Assembly: GCA_050122535.1 (NCBI GenBank)
Contig: JASFIT010000183.1
Location: 1 to 8,879, forward strand
Length of the DNA: 8,879 nucleotides
Origin: JASFEQ01 sp050122535
Lineage (GTDB): Bacteria; Desulfobacterota; DSM-4660; Desulfatiglandales; HGW-15
Reading direction: 5' to 3'
The notes beneath the pieces are model-generated. The model made no database searches, had not been told where the DNA came from, and saw only the letters and a list, made by a program, of their open reading frames with translations. Both the position numbers and the translations under genes were made by a program. Of the stretch, positions 1-6,222 are shown piece after piece. How positions within the stretch are numbered: the first letter of the stretch is position 1; every line of letters starts with the position of its first letter.

Positions 1-57
1 ACAGACGGATAGTACATCAAAAACCACCTTTTCTATTCTGTTCAATTTGTCGTACAC
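1..57 (-). CDS. N-terminus of probable TAXI-type TRAP transporter fused permease (partial, runs off the left edge)
   Basis: Nineteen open codons run from a GTG at 57-55 to the window edge, reading MYDKLNRIEKVVFDVLSVC. An in-frame TAG at 72-70 means the start must be here or at the TTG at 45. AGGTG sits about six bases upstream of the GTG as a ribosome site. The short amphipathic opening with an 'EK..FD.L.V' pattern resembles the N-termini of TRAP fused (DctQM-like) permeases, which are normally encoded next to TAXI binding proteins. The gene lies 87 bases after the TAXI stop codon, on the same strand, as expected for such a pair. Only 19 residues are visible, so the call rests mainly on context. 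The complete protein would be an inner-membrane, multi-spanning permease driven by an ion gradient. Confidence 0.5.
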   Translation of the reverse strand, partial: MYDKLNRIEKVVFDVLSVC

Positions 58-84
58 TTTATCACCTGCCTATCTTCTTGAATT

Positions 85-130
85 GGGGAATTGAGGAATT
101 CAATATGAATCTCCTCATCCCTCAATCCCC
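85..130 (-). repeat. Imperfect inverted repeat between TAXI binding protein and permease
   Basis: Positions 93-102 (GAGGAATTCA) pair with 106-116 (TGAATCTCCTC) as a 10-bp stem with one bulged base and a 3-base loop. GGGGAATTGAGG at 85-96 can alternatively pair with CCTCAATCCCC at 120-130. The left arm also shows an 8-base period (AATTGGGG, AATTGAGG, AATTC). There is no T-run after the stem on the minus strand, so it does not look like an intrinsic terminator. A hairpin in this position commonly protects upstream binding-protein mRNA or partly blocks read-through into the permease. Confidence 0.5.
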
Positions 131-144
131 TCATTTTGATGAAC

Positions 145-1119
145 CTATTTCAACACCCCTTTCTCTTTCCAGAACTTCACGGCACCGGGGTGCATCGGGG
201 TGACGATCCCCTGGGGACCTGTTTTGAGGCTCATATGTTTAAAGGTCTTTTTCTGGCCAACCATGTGCTTTAGACCCTCATCGGTGTAGATCGTGGAAAG
301 GAGCTTGTAGACCATGTCTGGTTTGACCTTGGCATTGGCCACCCACAGCGCGGAGTCCTGAAAGGACGGGGAATCATAATCCACACCTTTGTACGTACCC
401 GCTGGAACAGATATCTTCCCGAAATAGGGGTATTTTTTGTAAAACCCTGAGGCCTCTGCATCTGCATCCAGGTTGAGGAGGGCGATGGGGTTGGTCTGGG
501 CCGCCATAATAACCGCTCCACTGGGAAAGGCCGTGAACAGCCAGAACGCATCCAGTTGCCTGTTTCCAAAAGCTGCGGCCGCATCATTATAGCCCATGGC
601 ATTCCGCTCGATCTTATCCCAGACCCCCATATGGGAGAAAAAGAGCTGGCAATTGGCATATGCCCCGGAGCCGGCATTGCCCACACCCACCTTTTTACCG
701 GCCAGATCTTTTACACTCTTGATCCCGCCACCCTGCCGGATCACCAGCTGGGCAGGAGCGCCATAGAGCCAGGCGACCGCCAAAACCTTCTCATATTTCT
801 TTTTATCCCCTGGCAGCATTCCATTTCTGCCCTGCCACACATGACCCGAATAGACCACGCTCATCTGCTGCCTTCCTTTGTTGGTCTTGCGGAGGTTTTC
901 GATGGACCCACCCGAAGTTTGGGCCATCACTTTAAACTCTTTTATGGCTTTGACCGGTTTATAAACCTGTATGCCGTTTGCAACCACCTGGAACGTCCCG
1001 CCAGAGGGTCCGCCGCCAAAAATGATTCTCTTCTTGGCCAACGAATCCGCAGAAAAGGCTAGGGTTAATATGAGTGACATACAAATACGGAATAGGATTT
1101 TAAGTGATTTATTTCTCAT
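145..1119 (-). CDS. TAXI-family TRAP transporter solute-binding protein
   Basis: This is a 324-residue periplasmic binding protein of the TAXI class, which captures a small solute (often a carboxylate or amino acid) and delivers it to a TRAP permease. Residues 1-28 form a signal peptide (basic start, hydrophobic core, cut near SLA/KK). Family features follow: the GGGPSGGTF glycine-rich turn at 35-43, TSGGSIENL at 68-76, DLAGKKVGVGNAGSGAY at about 138-154, and a C-terminal PMHPGAVKFWKEKG at about 308-321. Length is normal. A GTG at 1128 would add three residues, but the strong GGGAGGTG ribosome site at 1126-1133 overlaps it and is correctly spaced (6 bases) from the ATG at 1119, so that start is chosen. 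The presumed permease begins 87 bases downstream. The ligand cannot be read from sequence. Confidence 0.93.
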   Translation of the reverse strand: MRNKSLKILFRICMSLILTLAFSADSLAKKRIIFGGGPSGGTFQVVANGIQVYKPVKAIKEFKVMAQTSGGSIENLRKTNKGRQQMSVVYSGHVWQGRNGMLPGDKKKYEKVLAVAWLYGAPAQLVIRQGGGIKSVKDLAGKKVGVGNAGSGAYANCQLFFSHMGVWDKIERNAMGYNDAAAAFGNRQLDAFWLFTAFPSGAVIMAAQTNPIALLNLDADAEASGFYKKYPYFGKISVPAGTYKGVDYDSPSFQDSALWVANAKVKPDMVYKLLSTIYTDEGLKHMVGQKKTFKHMSLKTGPQGIVTPMHPGAVKFWKEKGVLK

Positions 1120-1164
1120 TCTAGACACCTCCCTTTACATGTGATTTGCCCTGTTTTAGGAATG

Positions 1165-1192
1165 ATTAATTAGGATGTACAATTGCAGTCAA
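1165..1192 (-). promoter_or_regulatory. Possible sigma-70 promoter for the TAXI gene
   Basis: On the minus strand TTGACT (1192-1187) is followed after 16 bases by ATTAAT (1170-1165). The -35 matches the consensus at five of six positions; the -10 is poor. It would start transcription roughly 40 bases before the TAXI start codon. It is the best candidate in the 199-base gap after the ABC binding-protein gene and suggests that the TAXI gene can be expressed independently. Weak evidence. Confidence 0.28.
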
Positions 1193-1244
1193 AAGCTTGA
1201 CACAAAATCTCATGATGCATGATAGGCTAAATCATTTTCCTCGA

Positions 1245-1255
1245 ATCACCTCCTT
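1245..1255 (-). promoter_or_regulatory. Extended Shine-Dalgarno sequence with no gene after it
   Basis: The minus strand reads AAGGAGGTGAT, an 11-base full complement of the usual 16S rRNA 3' end. The reading frames that follow close at once: ATG ATT TAG begins 13 bases after GGAGG, and a GTG inside the motif gives only five codons. It may be a leader minigene, the remnant of a deleted gene, or chance. The real TAXI start lies about 125 bases further on with its own ribosome site. Confidence 0.4.
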
Positions 1256-1318
1256 CCGGCGCTGTTTTGTGCTCCCAGTCCTTGCACTTCCGCACCCTTA
1301 ACGGGTGTCAGAAGCCCT

Positions 1319-2512
1319 TTATTTAGGCAGTGGAACGAACTTTGCTGTGGCCAGATCCTGGGGCCATATGCACTCAAATTTTCCATTGATGATCTGTAGC
1401 ACCTGCGTGGGGAGGCTGTTCTGCCTCTCGAATTTCCCATAAGCGGAAAACTTGACCGGACCGAAAGGCGTAATCATGTCCGTTTTATCCAACGCCACCC
1501 TTATGTCTTCGGGAGAAAGAGACTTGGCCCGCCTCAAGGCGTCCGCCACCACGAGCAGTGCAGAATACGCCTCGGCCCCATGGTAGTCTGGTTTCACAGC
1601 GTATTTACGGACGTACGCGTCGTAGTAGGCTTTTGTCCCGGGGTTTTTTATCTCCTGATGCCAGAGGGTTGCCGTTAAAACGAGATTGGCTGAACCGCCG
1701 GAGTTGGTGATGAATTTAGGGTGCGTGAAGCCTCCTGCCCCGCCAACGAGCAATGTGTTGAGCTGTAATTCACGAATCTCTCTGACCACGGCAACGGCAT
1801 CCTTTAGGTAAGAGACCATATAAATGATGTCAGGAACCTCCCCTTTGACTTTCAACGGGGAGAGGATGCGCTGATAATAGTCAGGTTTGAGCCTTTCCTT
1901 GTGATAGGGGATGATCTTCTGTATGTCGATCCCTTGTTCCCTGCAAAACCACATCATCCTCAAGCCCGCACTGGTCCCGTAGGGACTATTTTCGTAGATA
2001 ATGGCCATAGATTTTGGCTTGAGACGATTCACGAAGAAATCTTCCAGTCCAGCGGTGTACCCACTCGCTGGAGGGTTCAGTCTAAAGATGTTCGGCCATC
2101 CCCTTTGCGTTATTCTGTCATCTGCGGCCGTGCATATGAGAAAGGGCTTATCCAGTTTGTTGGCTATCCTGGCCGTGTAGACCGTGTTGCTGCTGTGAAA
2201 ACCCCCGACGAGCATGGCAACGCCCGTTTCTTTGACCAGTTTCCTAATGACATCTTCTCCTATTCGACGATCTCCCTGGTCATCACCATAGACGAGCTTC
2301 AAGGGGCGGCCCCTGATGCCTCCCTCTTTGTTGATACGTTCTAAGGCCATTTCGAATGAATTTTTCATCATGGTGGAGAACATGAATTTCTGGGAATGTA
2401 CAACACCTATGACGATCGCTTCGGCGGCTGAAGCGACGCTGAGAGGTGCCATAATGGATGCCAGCACGTACAGAGCCGATACTCCGAATAGGATCTTCAA
2501 TTTGTCTTTCAT
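1319..2512 (-). CDS. ABC transporter substrate-binding protein, branched-chain amino acid (Leu/Ile/Val) type
   Basis: This 397-residue protein has a signal peptide over residues 1-29 (cut near ASA/AEA) followed by a type I periplasmic-binding fold of the Peripla_BP_6 family. Typical elements are the first strand IVIGVVHS near 33-40, MALERINKEGGIRGRPLKLVYGDD at 55-78, the ligand-pocket stretches GGFHSSNT (103-110) and TAADD (128-132), IYENSPYGTSAG (172-183), and EAYSALLVVADAL (333-345). The ATG at 2512 has GGAGAGG seven bases upstream. Members bind amino acids, but many bind aromatic acids, amides or other small solutes, so the ligand is open. No permease or ATPase gene is adjacent: a TAXI gene follows and a two-component system precedes. 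It is therefore an orphan binding protein in this window, serving a distant transporter or acting as a sensor partner. Confidence 0.92.
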   Translation of the reverse strand: MKDKLKILFGVSALYVLASIMAPLSVASAAEAIVIGVVHSQKFMFSTMMKNSFEMALERINKEGGIRGRPLKLVYGDDQGDRRIGEDVIRKLVKETGVAMLVGGFHSSNTVYTARIANKLDKPFLICTAADDRITQRGWPNIFRLNPPASGYTAGLEDFFVNRLKPKSMAIIYENSPYGTSAGLRMMWFCREQGIDIQKIIPYHKERLKPDYYQRILSPLKVKGEVPDIIYMVSYLKDAVAVVREIRELQLNTLLVGGAGGFTHPKFITNSGGSANLVLTATLWHQEIKNPGTKAYYDAYVRKYAVKPDYHGAEAYSALLVVADALRRAKSLSPEDIRVALDKTDMITPFGPVKFSAYGKFERQNSLPTQVLQIINGKFECIWPQDLATAKFVPLPK

Positions 2513-2675
2513 GATTTGCCTCTCCGAGAAGGTTAGAGGGTTTAAAAAAATGGAGTCCGTCTGAAAGGGTTGCCCAGTTGCACTGAGTCCAAAATTGATA
2601 GGCTTTTGTGTGGTAATCTTGACGTGGAACTACGCCCGATCTTATGGGGAGAGGGATGGGGTGTAAATCAGGCCA

Positions 2676-2731
2676 TTTCTGATTCTTCTGTGAGAAATTT
2701 TCTGGATTTTCTGTAAGAAATTCTCTTACAG
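2676..2731. repeat. 23-bp tandem repeat ending in a perfect palindrome, operator-like
   Basis: Two adjacent 23-base units (2676-2698 and 2699-2721) match at 19 of 23 positions, sharing TTTCTG, TTCTGT and AGAAAT blocks. The second unit continues into a perfect inverted repeat: CTGTAAGA (2711-2718), spacer AATTC, TCTTACAG (2724-2731). The first unit holds a degenerate left half (CTGTGAGA, 2688-2695). The 23-base period is about two helical turns. No T-run follows the palindrome on the minus strand, so a terminator is unlikely. It lies about 165-220 bases before the ABC binding-protein start, directly after the regulator gene, and may bind that regulator. Confidence 0.55.
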
Positions 2732-2752
2732 GTCAGACTGGCGCTCACCAGA

Positions 2753-3391
2753 TTAGGCCTCGATGAGTCCGGCCTGAATGGCAAAACGTGTCAACTCGGC
2801 GTTATTCCGTAAGTTGAGTTTCTGGAGAAGTCTGAGCCGGTAGGTGTCCACGGTCTTGACACTGATGTTGTAGGCCTCGGCAATTTCCCGATTCGTGTGA
2901 CCCAAGGCCAGGCGCCTCAGGACCTGAATCTCTCTATCGGAAAGACTATCCAATGGGGACGTTCCGCCGGCTCCCCTTGTCATTCGGAGCGCCAACATCT
3001 CGGCTGCGGATTCGGTAAGATAACGCCTCCCTGCATGGACCTTGCGGATAGCCTCCACCAGTTGTTCCGGGGCCACACGTTTCGTCACATATCCCATGGC
3101 CCCGGCGCTTATCGCTCGAACCACATACTGCTCTTCTTCATGCATGGTGAGAATGAGAATGGGAAGCTCCGGATGAGAATAGCGGAGCTGGCTAATGACT
3201 TCCAGCCCATCCATCCCGGGCATGGAAATATCAATGACCGCCACGTCGGGTGCGGTCTTCTTCACTTGTTCGATGGCCTCCCGGCCATCCGCTGCTTCCG
3301 CCACCACCTTCATATCACCCGCATCTTCCACAATGCGGCGGAACCCTTCACGAACCACGTGATGGTCATCCGCTAGTACGACTTTGATCAT
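2753..3391 (-). CDS. NarL/FixJ-family response regulator
   Basis: This 212-residue cytoplasmic transcription factor has an N-terminal receiver domain (about 1-120) with acidic D8 and D9, phospho-acceptor D54 in VIDISMPGMDG, T82 and K104. A LuxR-type helix-turn-helix (about 147-205) carries LSDREIQVLRRLALGHTN and the recognition region NISVKTVDTYRLRLLQKL. Length and layout are standard. Its ATG overlaps the kinase TGA (ATGA at 3391-3388), and a GGGGGAG ribosome site lies inside the kinase 3' end, so the two are co-translated and form a cognate pair. NarL-type regulators bind as dimers to short inverted repeats when phosphorylated. The palindrome at 2711-2731, just downstream, is a candidate target. 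The stimulus is set by the partner kinase. Confidence 0.95.
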   Translation of the reverse strand: MIKVVLADDHHVVREGFRRIVEDAGDMKVVAEAADGREAIEQVKKTAPDVAVIDISMPGMDGLEVISQLRYSHPELPILILTMHEEEQYVVRAISAGAMGYVTKRVAPEQLVEAIRKVHAGRRYLTESAAEMLALRMTRGAGGTSPLDSLSDREIQVLRRLALGHTNREIAEAYNISVKTVDTYRLRLLQKLNLRNNAELTRFAIQAGLIEA

Positions 3392-5847
3392 AGGTGTGCT
3401 CCCCCATTGCCATGAAGAGGTACCCTAAAACGGACGGTTGTACCTTTTCCCGGCTCGGATTGAACGTCCAGTTTGCCACCCACCAGATTGGCCCGCTCGC
3501 GCATCCCTGAAATGCCTAGAGAATCATCATCCGAAAGATTTTGGATGTTGAAGCCCACACCATTGTCCATGACCGAAAGCACTAGTATGTCACTGTCTAC
3601 TTGCAGGGTGACATCCACATGGGTGGCAAAGGAGTGACGAGCCACGTTGGTTAACGCCTCCTGTGCTATTCTGTAGGTTGCCGTGGCTAAAATGTCTTTG
3701 ACAGGCGGCACCTCAACTTGTTTGAAAATAGAGGCAACCCCTGAGCGTTTCTCAAACTCCGTCGTGTACCACTCTAGGGCATCAATGAGTCCCAGGTCAT
3801 CGAGCACTTTCGGGCGAAGCCTGACAGCCATACCCCGGACCTCATCAATGGTCTTATCGATAACATGGCACATGGCCGAGGTCCGTTCCCTGGCTTTGGG
3901 ATCCTTCTCACTAATATGGTCACGGATCCAAACCGCATCCATGCGCAGGGCGGTCAGCATCTGACCGAGCTCATCATGCAGTTCCCGCGCTATGGCAGCA
4001 CGCTCTTTTTCCTGGCCCGTCATAATCCTAACTGAGAGGCGCCTCATCCGATCTTGGGTTTTCTTGAGTTCAGTGATGTCTGTCGCAATACCACACAAGC
4101 TCCGAACTGTCCCCTGTTCATCATAAATGGGAAATTTCACAGACAGATAGGTGTGCATGCCATCGTTTTGGGGGACATGTTCCTCTACCTGAAATGAACG
4201 TCTTTCTGTGAAGACCTGGAGATCGTTCGCGCGAAACTGTTCCGCCGTCTCTTTTGGAAAGATGTCATAATCGGTTTTCCCTTTAATCTCATCATTCCGG
4301 ATGCCAAAGAGCTCTTCATATCTCGAATTGACCATGACATATTGAAATTCTCTGTCTTTGATAAAGACGACTGCAGGGGTGTTTTCAATAATACCCGTGA
4401 TCTCTTTCGTCCTCTCCCTGACTTGTACCTCCAGATCTTTAGAATACCGGGTGAGATGGTCTTTGGCCAGCTTGAGCTCTTTCTCAGCTTGTTTCCATTC
4501 CGTGATGTCTCGACTGAAAATGGCCACCCTCGCGACCCTTCCCTCGGCATCGAATACAGGATATACATTTGTGTCCCCCCATCTTCCTTCCCGCTCATCC
4601 TCGTAGCGCACGGGTTTGCCTGAATGAAGGACCTCATCATGAAATGCCTTTCTGCGCTCAGCTACCTCAGGCGAAAACATATCAAAGGCGCACAATCCCA
4701 AGAGCTCATCTACGCTTTTGCCAAACGCATTGGCAGCCGGCGTGTTCAACGCAAGAATGTTTCCATGAGCATCTAAAAGGAGGGCACTTTCAGTCGGGGC
4801 ATTCAGGAGTGCTCTCTTCGTCTGTTCACTCTCCCGCAAGGCCTCCTCTGCTTTCCTCCTTTGGATAATCTCATGGCTTGCTTTTCGAAAAAGGATGAAA
4901 ACGGCCAATCCTATGAAAATACACAGTGCCAATATGAGATAACCGCTGATCTTTATCAGGGGAGTGGATACGCGTCTAAAAATGGCCTTTGTATCGGTCA
5001 AATAGATGAGATTCCAACCTGGATAATTTTCGACTTCTAATTTGTGTAGGAGATATTGATTTCCTGACTGATCCATAGCATGTGTTTCGCCCTCCAAATC
5101 CAGACCAGTCCATTTCCAAGGTCCTGTACCAAACTGCCGTGTCATTTCTATCTGAGCCATATCTTCCCGGGAGAGCTTCCACAAACTCTGCAGAACCCAG
5201 TCGCTACGATTGGAAAGTAAAACAATGCCGTGGGGATCTGTCAGCATCACTACACCCTCATAGGCCTGGCTGAAATCCTTTTCCAAGAGGTCAATGGGCA
5301 CCTTGATGACAGCTACCCCTAAGGGGGGACCTTGGCCTTTCCCAAGAACCGGATGACTATAGTAGACGCCCCGTCTCCTTGAAGTTATCCCCACGGCCAT
5401 ATAAGCCATATAAACGCCAGTATCTCCCTTCATAGCCTTCTGGAAGTAGGGGCGAAAGGCATAGTTTTTCCCCACAAAACTGTCCGCTGCCTTCCGATTA
5501 CTGGAAGCTATCGTGTTGCCGTGGCGATCCATTAAGTAACAAACGTCCGCTCTTAAGGCGTCATTGAAATGATCAAGAATGGAGTTGGTTTTTGCTACTG
5601 AGTTTTCATCTTTTTTGGAAAGGGCCTGTCTCAGTTCCTTTAGGCCTGCCAAGGCCCTCACCGAGTTCAGGTTTTTCCTCAGAAAAAAGGAGAGATGATT
5701 CTTGATTGTTTCTGCGTGTAAGGCGGCCTGTCTGTCGGCCTCCTTGAAGGCAGATTCTTTCAGGGAAACGTAGTATAGATATCCCCCTAACCAAGCGGAC
5801 AGGAAGGCCAATAAAGCCAAGGCGATTAAAATTGAGCGGAGTTTCAT
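3388..5847 (-). CDS. Membrane sensor histidine kinase: DctB-like Cache sensor, two PAS domains, HisKA_3/HATPase
   Basis: This 819-residue inner-membrane kinase signals to the downstream regulator. Transmembrane segments lie at about 6-27 and 301-320, enclosing a periplasmic Cache region. That region closely follows the DctB (C4-dicarboxylate sensor) pattern: YLMDRHGNTIASSN near 104-117, SFVGKNYAFRPYFQKAM (123-139), AVGITSRRRGVYYSHPV (151-167) and GVAVIKVPIDLLE (177-189). Two PAS domains follow at about 345-450 and 484-595, linked by coiled coil. The HisKA_3 dimerisation helix carries ARELHDELGQ with H624 as phospho-site. The ATPase has N734 in EALTNVARH, DNGVGF (761-766), GISGMRER (778-785) and GKGTT (800-804). 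The ATG has only a weak ribosome site (GCGAAGAAAAC), and an upstream small frame ends in an ATGA overlap with it. True DctB proteins carry a different kinase core and pair with NtrC-type DctD, so this is a DctB-like sensor on a NarX/DegS-class engine. Confidence 0.95.
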   Translation of the reverse strand: MKLRSILIALALLAFLSAWLGGYLYYVSLKESAFKEADRQAALHAETIKNHLSFFLRKNLNSVRALAGLKELRQALSKKDENSVAKTNSILDHFNDALRADVCYLMDRHGNTIASSNRKAADSFVGKNYAFRPYFQKAMKGDTGVYMAYMAVGITSRRRGVYYSHPVLGKGQGPPLGVAVIKVPIDLLEKDFSQAYEGVVMLTDPHGIVLLSNRSDWVLQSLWKLSREDMAQIEMTRQFGTGPWKWTGLDLEGETHAMDQSGNQYLLHKLEVENYPGWNLIYLTDTKAIFRRVSTPLIKISGYLILALCIFIGLAVFILFRKASHEIIQRRKAEEALRESEQTKRALLNAPTESALLLDAHGNILALNTPAANAFGKSVDELLGLCAFDMFSPEVAERRKAFHDEVLHSGKPVRYEDEREGRWGDTNVYPVFDAEGRVARVAIFSRDITEWKQAEKELKLAKDHLTRYSKDLEVQVRERTKEITGIIENTPAVVFIKDREFQYVMVNSRYEELFGIRNDEIKGKTDYDIFPKETAEQFRANDLQVFTERRSFQVEEHVPQNDGMHTYLSVKFPIYDEQGTVRSLCGIATDITELKKTQDRMRRLSVRIMTGQEKERAAIARELHDELGQMLTALRMDAVWIRDHISEKDPKARERTSAMCHVIDKTIDEVRGMAVRLRPKVLDDLGLIDALEWYTTEFEKRSGVASIFKQVEVPPVKDILATATYRIAQEALTNVARHSFATHVDVTLQVDSDILVLSVMDNGVGFNIQNLSDDDSLGISGMRERANLVGGKLDVQSEPGKGTTVRFRVPLHGNGGAHL

Positions 5848-5987
5848 GTTTTCTTCGCCAACTCAAAAATACGTTGTTCGCCCAAAATTATTGGATGGCC
5901 ACCCTCCATAGACTGAAATATCACCATTAGCAAATCCTCCCATGCCTCATAAAGTGAAAAGGCCCACACCAAGACAAAACAATTCAT
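5844..5987 (-). CDS. Small open frame translationally coupled to the sensor kinase (47 or 27 residues), unrecognised
   Basis: An ATG at 5987 opens 47 codons, ending in a TGA that overlaps the kinase ATG as ATGA, the same junction used between kinase and regulator. An internal ATG at 5927 gives a 27-residue product and has a far better ribosome site (GGGAGG, eight bases upstream). The ATG at 5987 has no clear site. The longer form begins MNCFVLVWAFSLYEAWEDLL and both forms end GHPIILGEQRIFELAKKT. I recognise no family. Because the kinase itself has a weak ribosome site, translation of this frame could feed the kinase by coupling. It could be a true microprotein, a regulatory leader peptide, or a chance frame with a lucky overlap. 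An in-frame TAG immediately precedes the ATG at 5987. Confidence 0.42.
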   Translation of the reverse strand: MNCFVLVWAFSLYEAWEDLLMVIFQSMEGGHPIILGEQRIFELAKKT

Positions 5988-6076
5988 CTAGATGGGGCCC
6001 ACTTCTGCGCTTGCGTTCATCTCCCCCTGCTAAGTTGAGAGGGTTAAGCATTAAAGGCAATGGAGACAGTCAGCTT

Positions 6077-6118
6077 TTGACAATCACTTAATCTCTATTA
6101 TTAACAGGGAATTGTCAA
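6077..6118. promoter_or_regulatory. Inverted TTGACAAT boxes; possible plus-strand promoter
   Basis: TTGACAAT at 6077-6084 and its exact reverse complement ATTGTCAA at 6111-6118 form a perfect 8-base inverted repeat separated by 26 bases. Each arm contains a consensus -35 hexamer pointing inward. On the plus strand TTGACA is followed after 16 bases by TATTAA (6099-6104), four of six matches to a -10. On the minus strand, the direction of the kinase operon, -10 matches are poorer (TAGAGA at spacing 15). It may be a pair of overlapping promoters or an operator around one. Confidence 0.38.
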
Positions 6119-6208
6119 GAGTTCCTCTCTTAAAAGCTACGCGGACCTAAGGCGAAGTCCTCAAGGTGCTAAATGTAAGGCAACCTTAGTGAGTTACTGA
6201 ATTATTTC

Positions 6209-6218
6209 GGGACGTCCC
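6209..6218. repeat. Short perfect palindrome at the end of the ribbon-helix-helix gene
   Basis: GGGACGTCCC is a 10-base perfect palindrome four bases beyond the TGA of the 65-codon gene, followed on the plus strand by CTTTT. Its lack of a spacer makes it a poor terminator hairpin. It may be a protein site or part of a dispersed repeat. Confidence 0.3.
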
Positions 6219-6222
6219 CTTT

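Larger units (their letters stand above)
5988..6222. other. Non-coding stretch between the small frame and the ribbon-helix-helix gene
   Basis: I see no convincing gene here. A 10-codon frame (6020-5988, minus strand) starts right after GGGGGAG and ends in TAG directly before the ATG at 5987. The stretch contains the paired TTGACA boxes (6077-6118) and, to their right, several short potential stems on the plus strand: AAGAG/CTCTT near 6117-6131, GGAC/GTCC at 6143-6160, AAGGT/ACCTT at 6163-6187, and GGGACGTCCC at 6209-6218. GGCCCAC occurs twice (5961-5967 and 5996-6002). Confidence 0.4.

Noticed and set aside
1170..1220. A 16-codon cysteine-containing frame before the TAXI gene (minus strand).
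   Set aside because: No ribosome site at proper distance, and it overlaps the candidate promoter.
1293..1307. CACCC-TTAAC-GGGTG hairpin after the ABC binding-protein stop, considered as a terminator.
   Set aside because: Only five base pairs and no T-run on the minus strand.
1246..1440. A 64-codon minus-strand frame overlapping the end of the ABC binding-protein gene.
   Set aside because: It lies out of frame inside a well-supported gene, is low-complexity and Arg/Ser-rich, and lacks a ribosome site.
3388..3391. Kinase/regulator overlap considered as a possible frameshift or fusion.
   Set aside because: It is a standard ATGA coupling, and both proteins are complete.
6163..6173. AAGGTGCTAAA resembles part of the SAM-I riboswitch consensus, and GTCAAGAG lies upstream.
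   Set aside because: The central S-box elements (GGAGGGACTGGCCC and CCGGCAACC in the right order) are missing, and no plus-strand metabolic gene follows.
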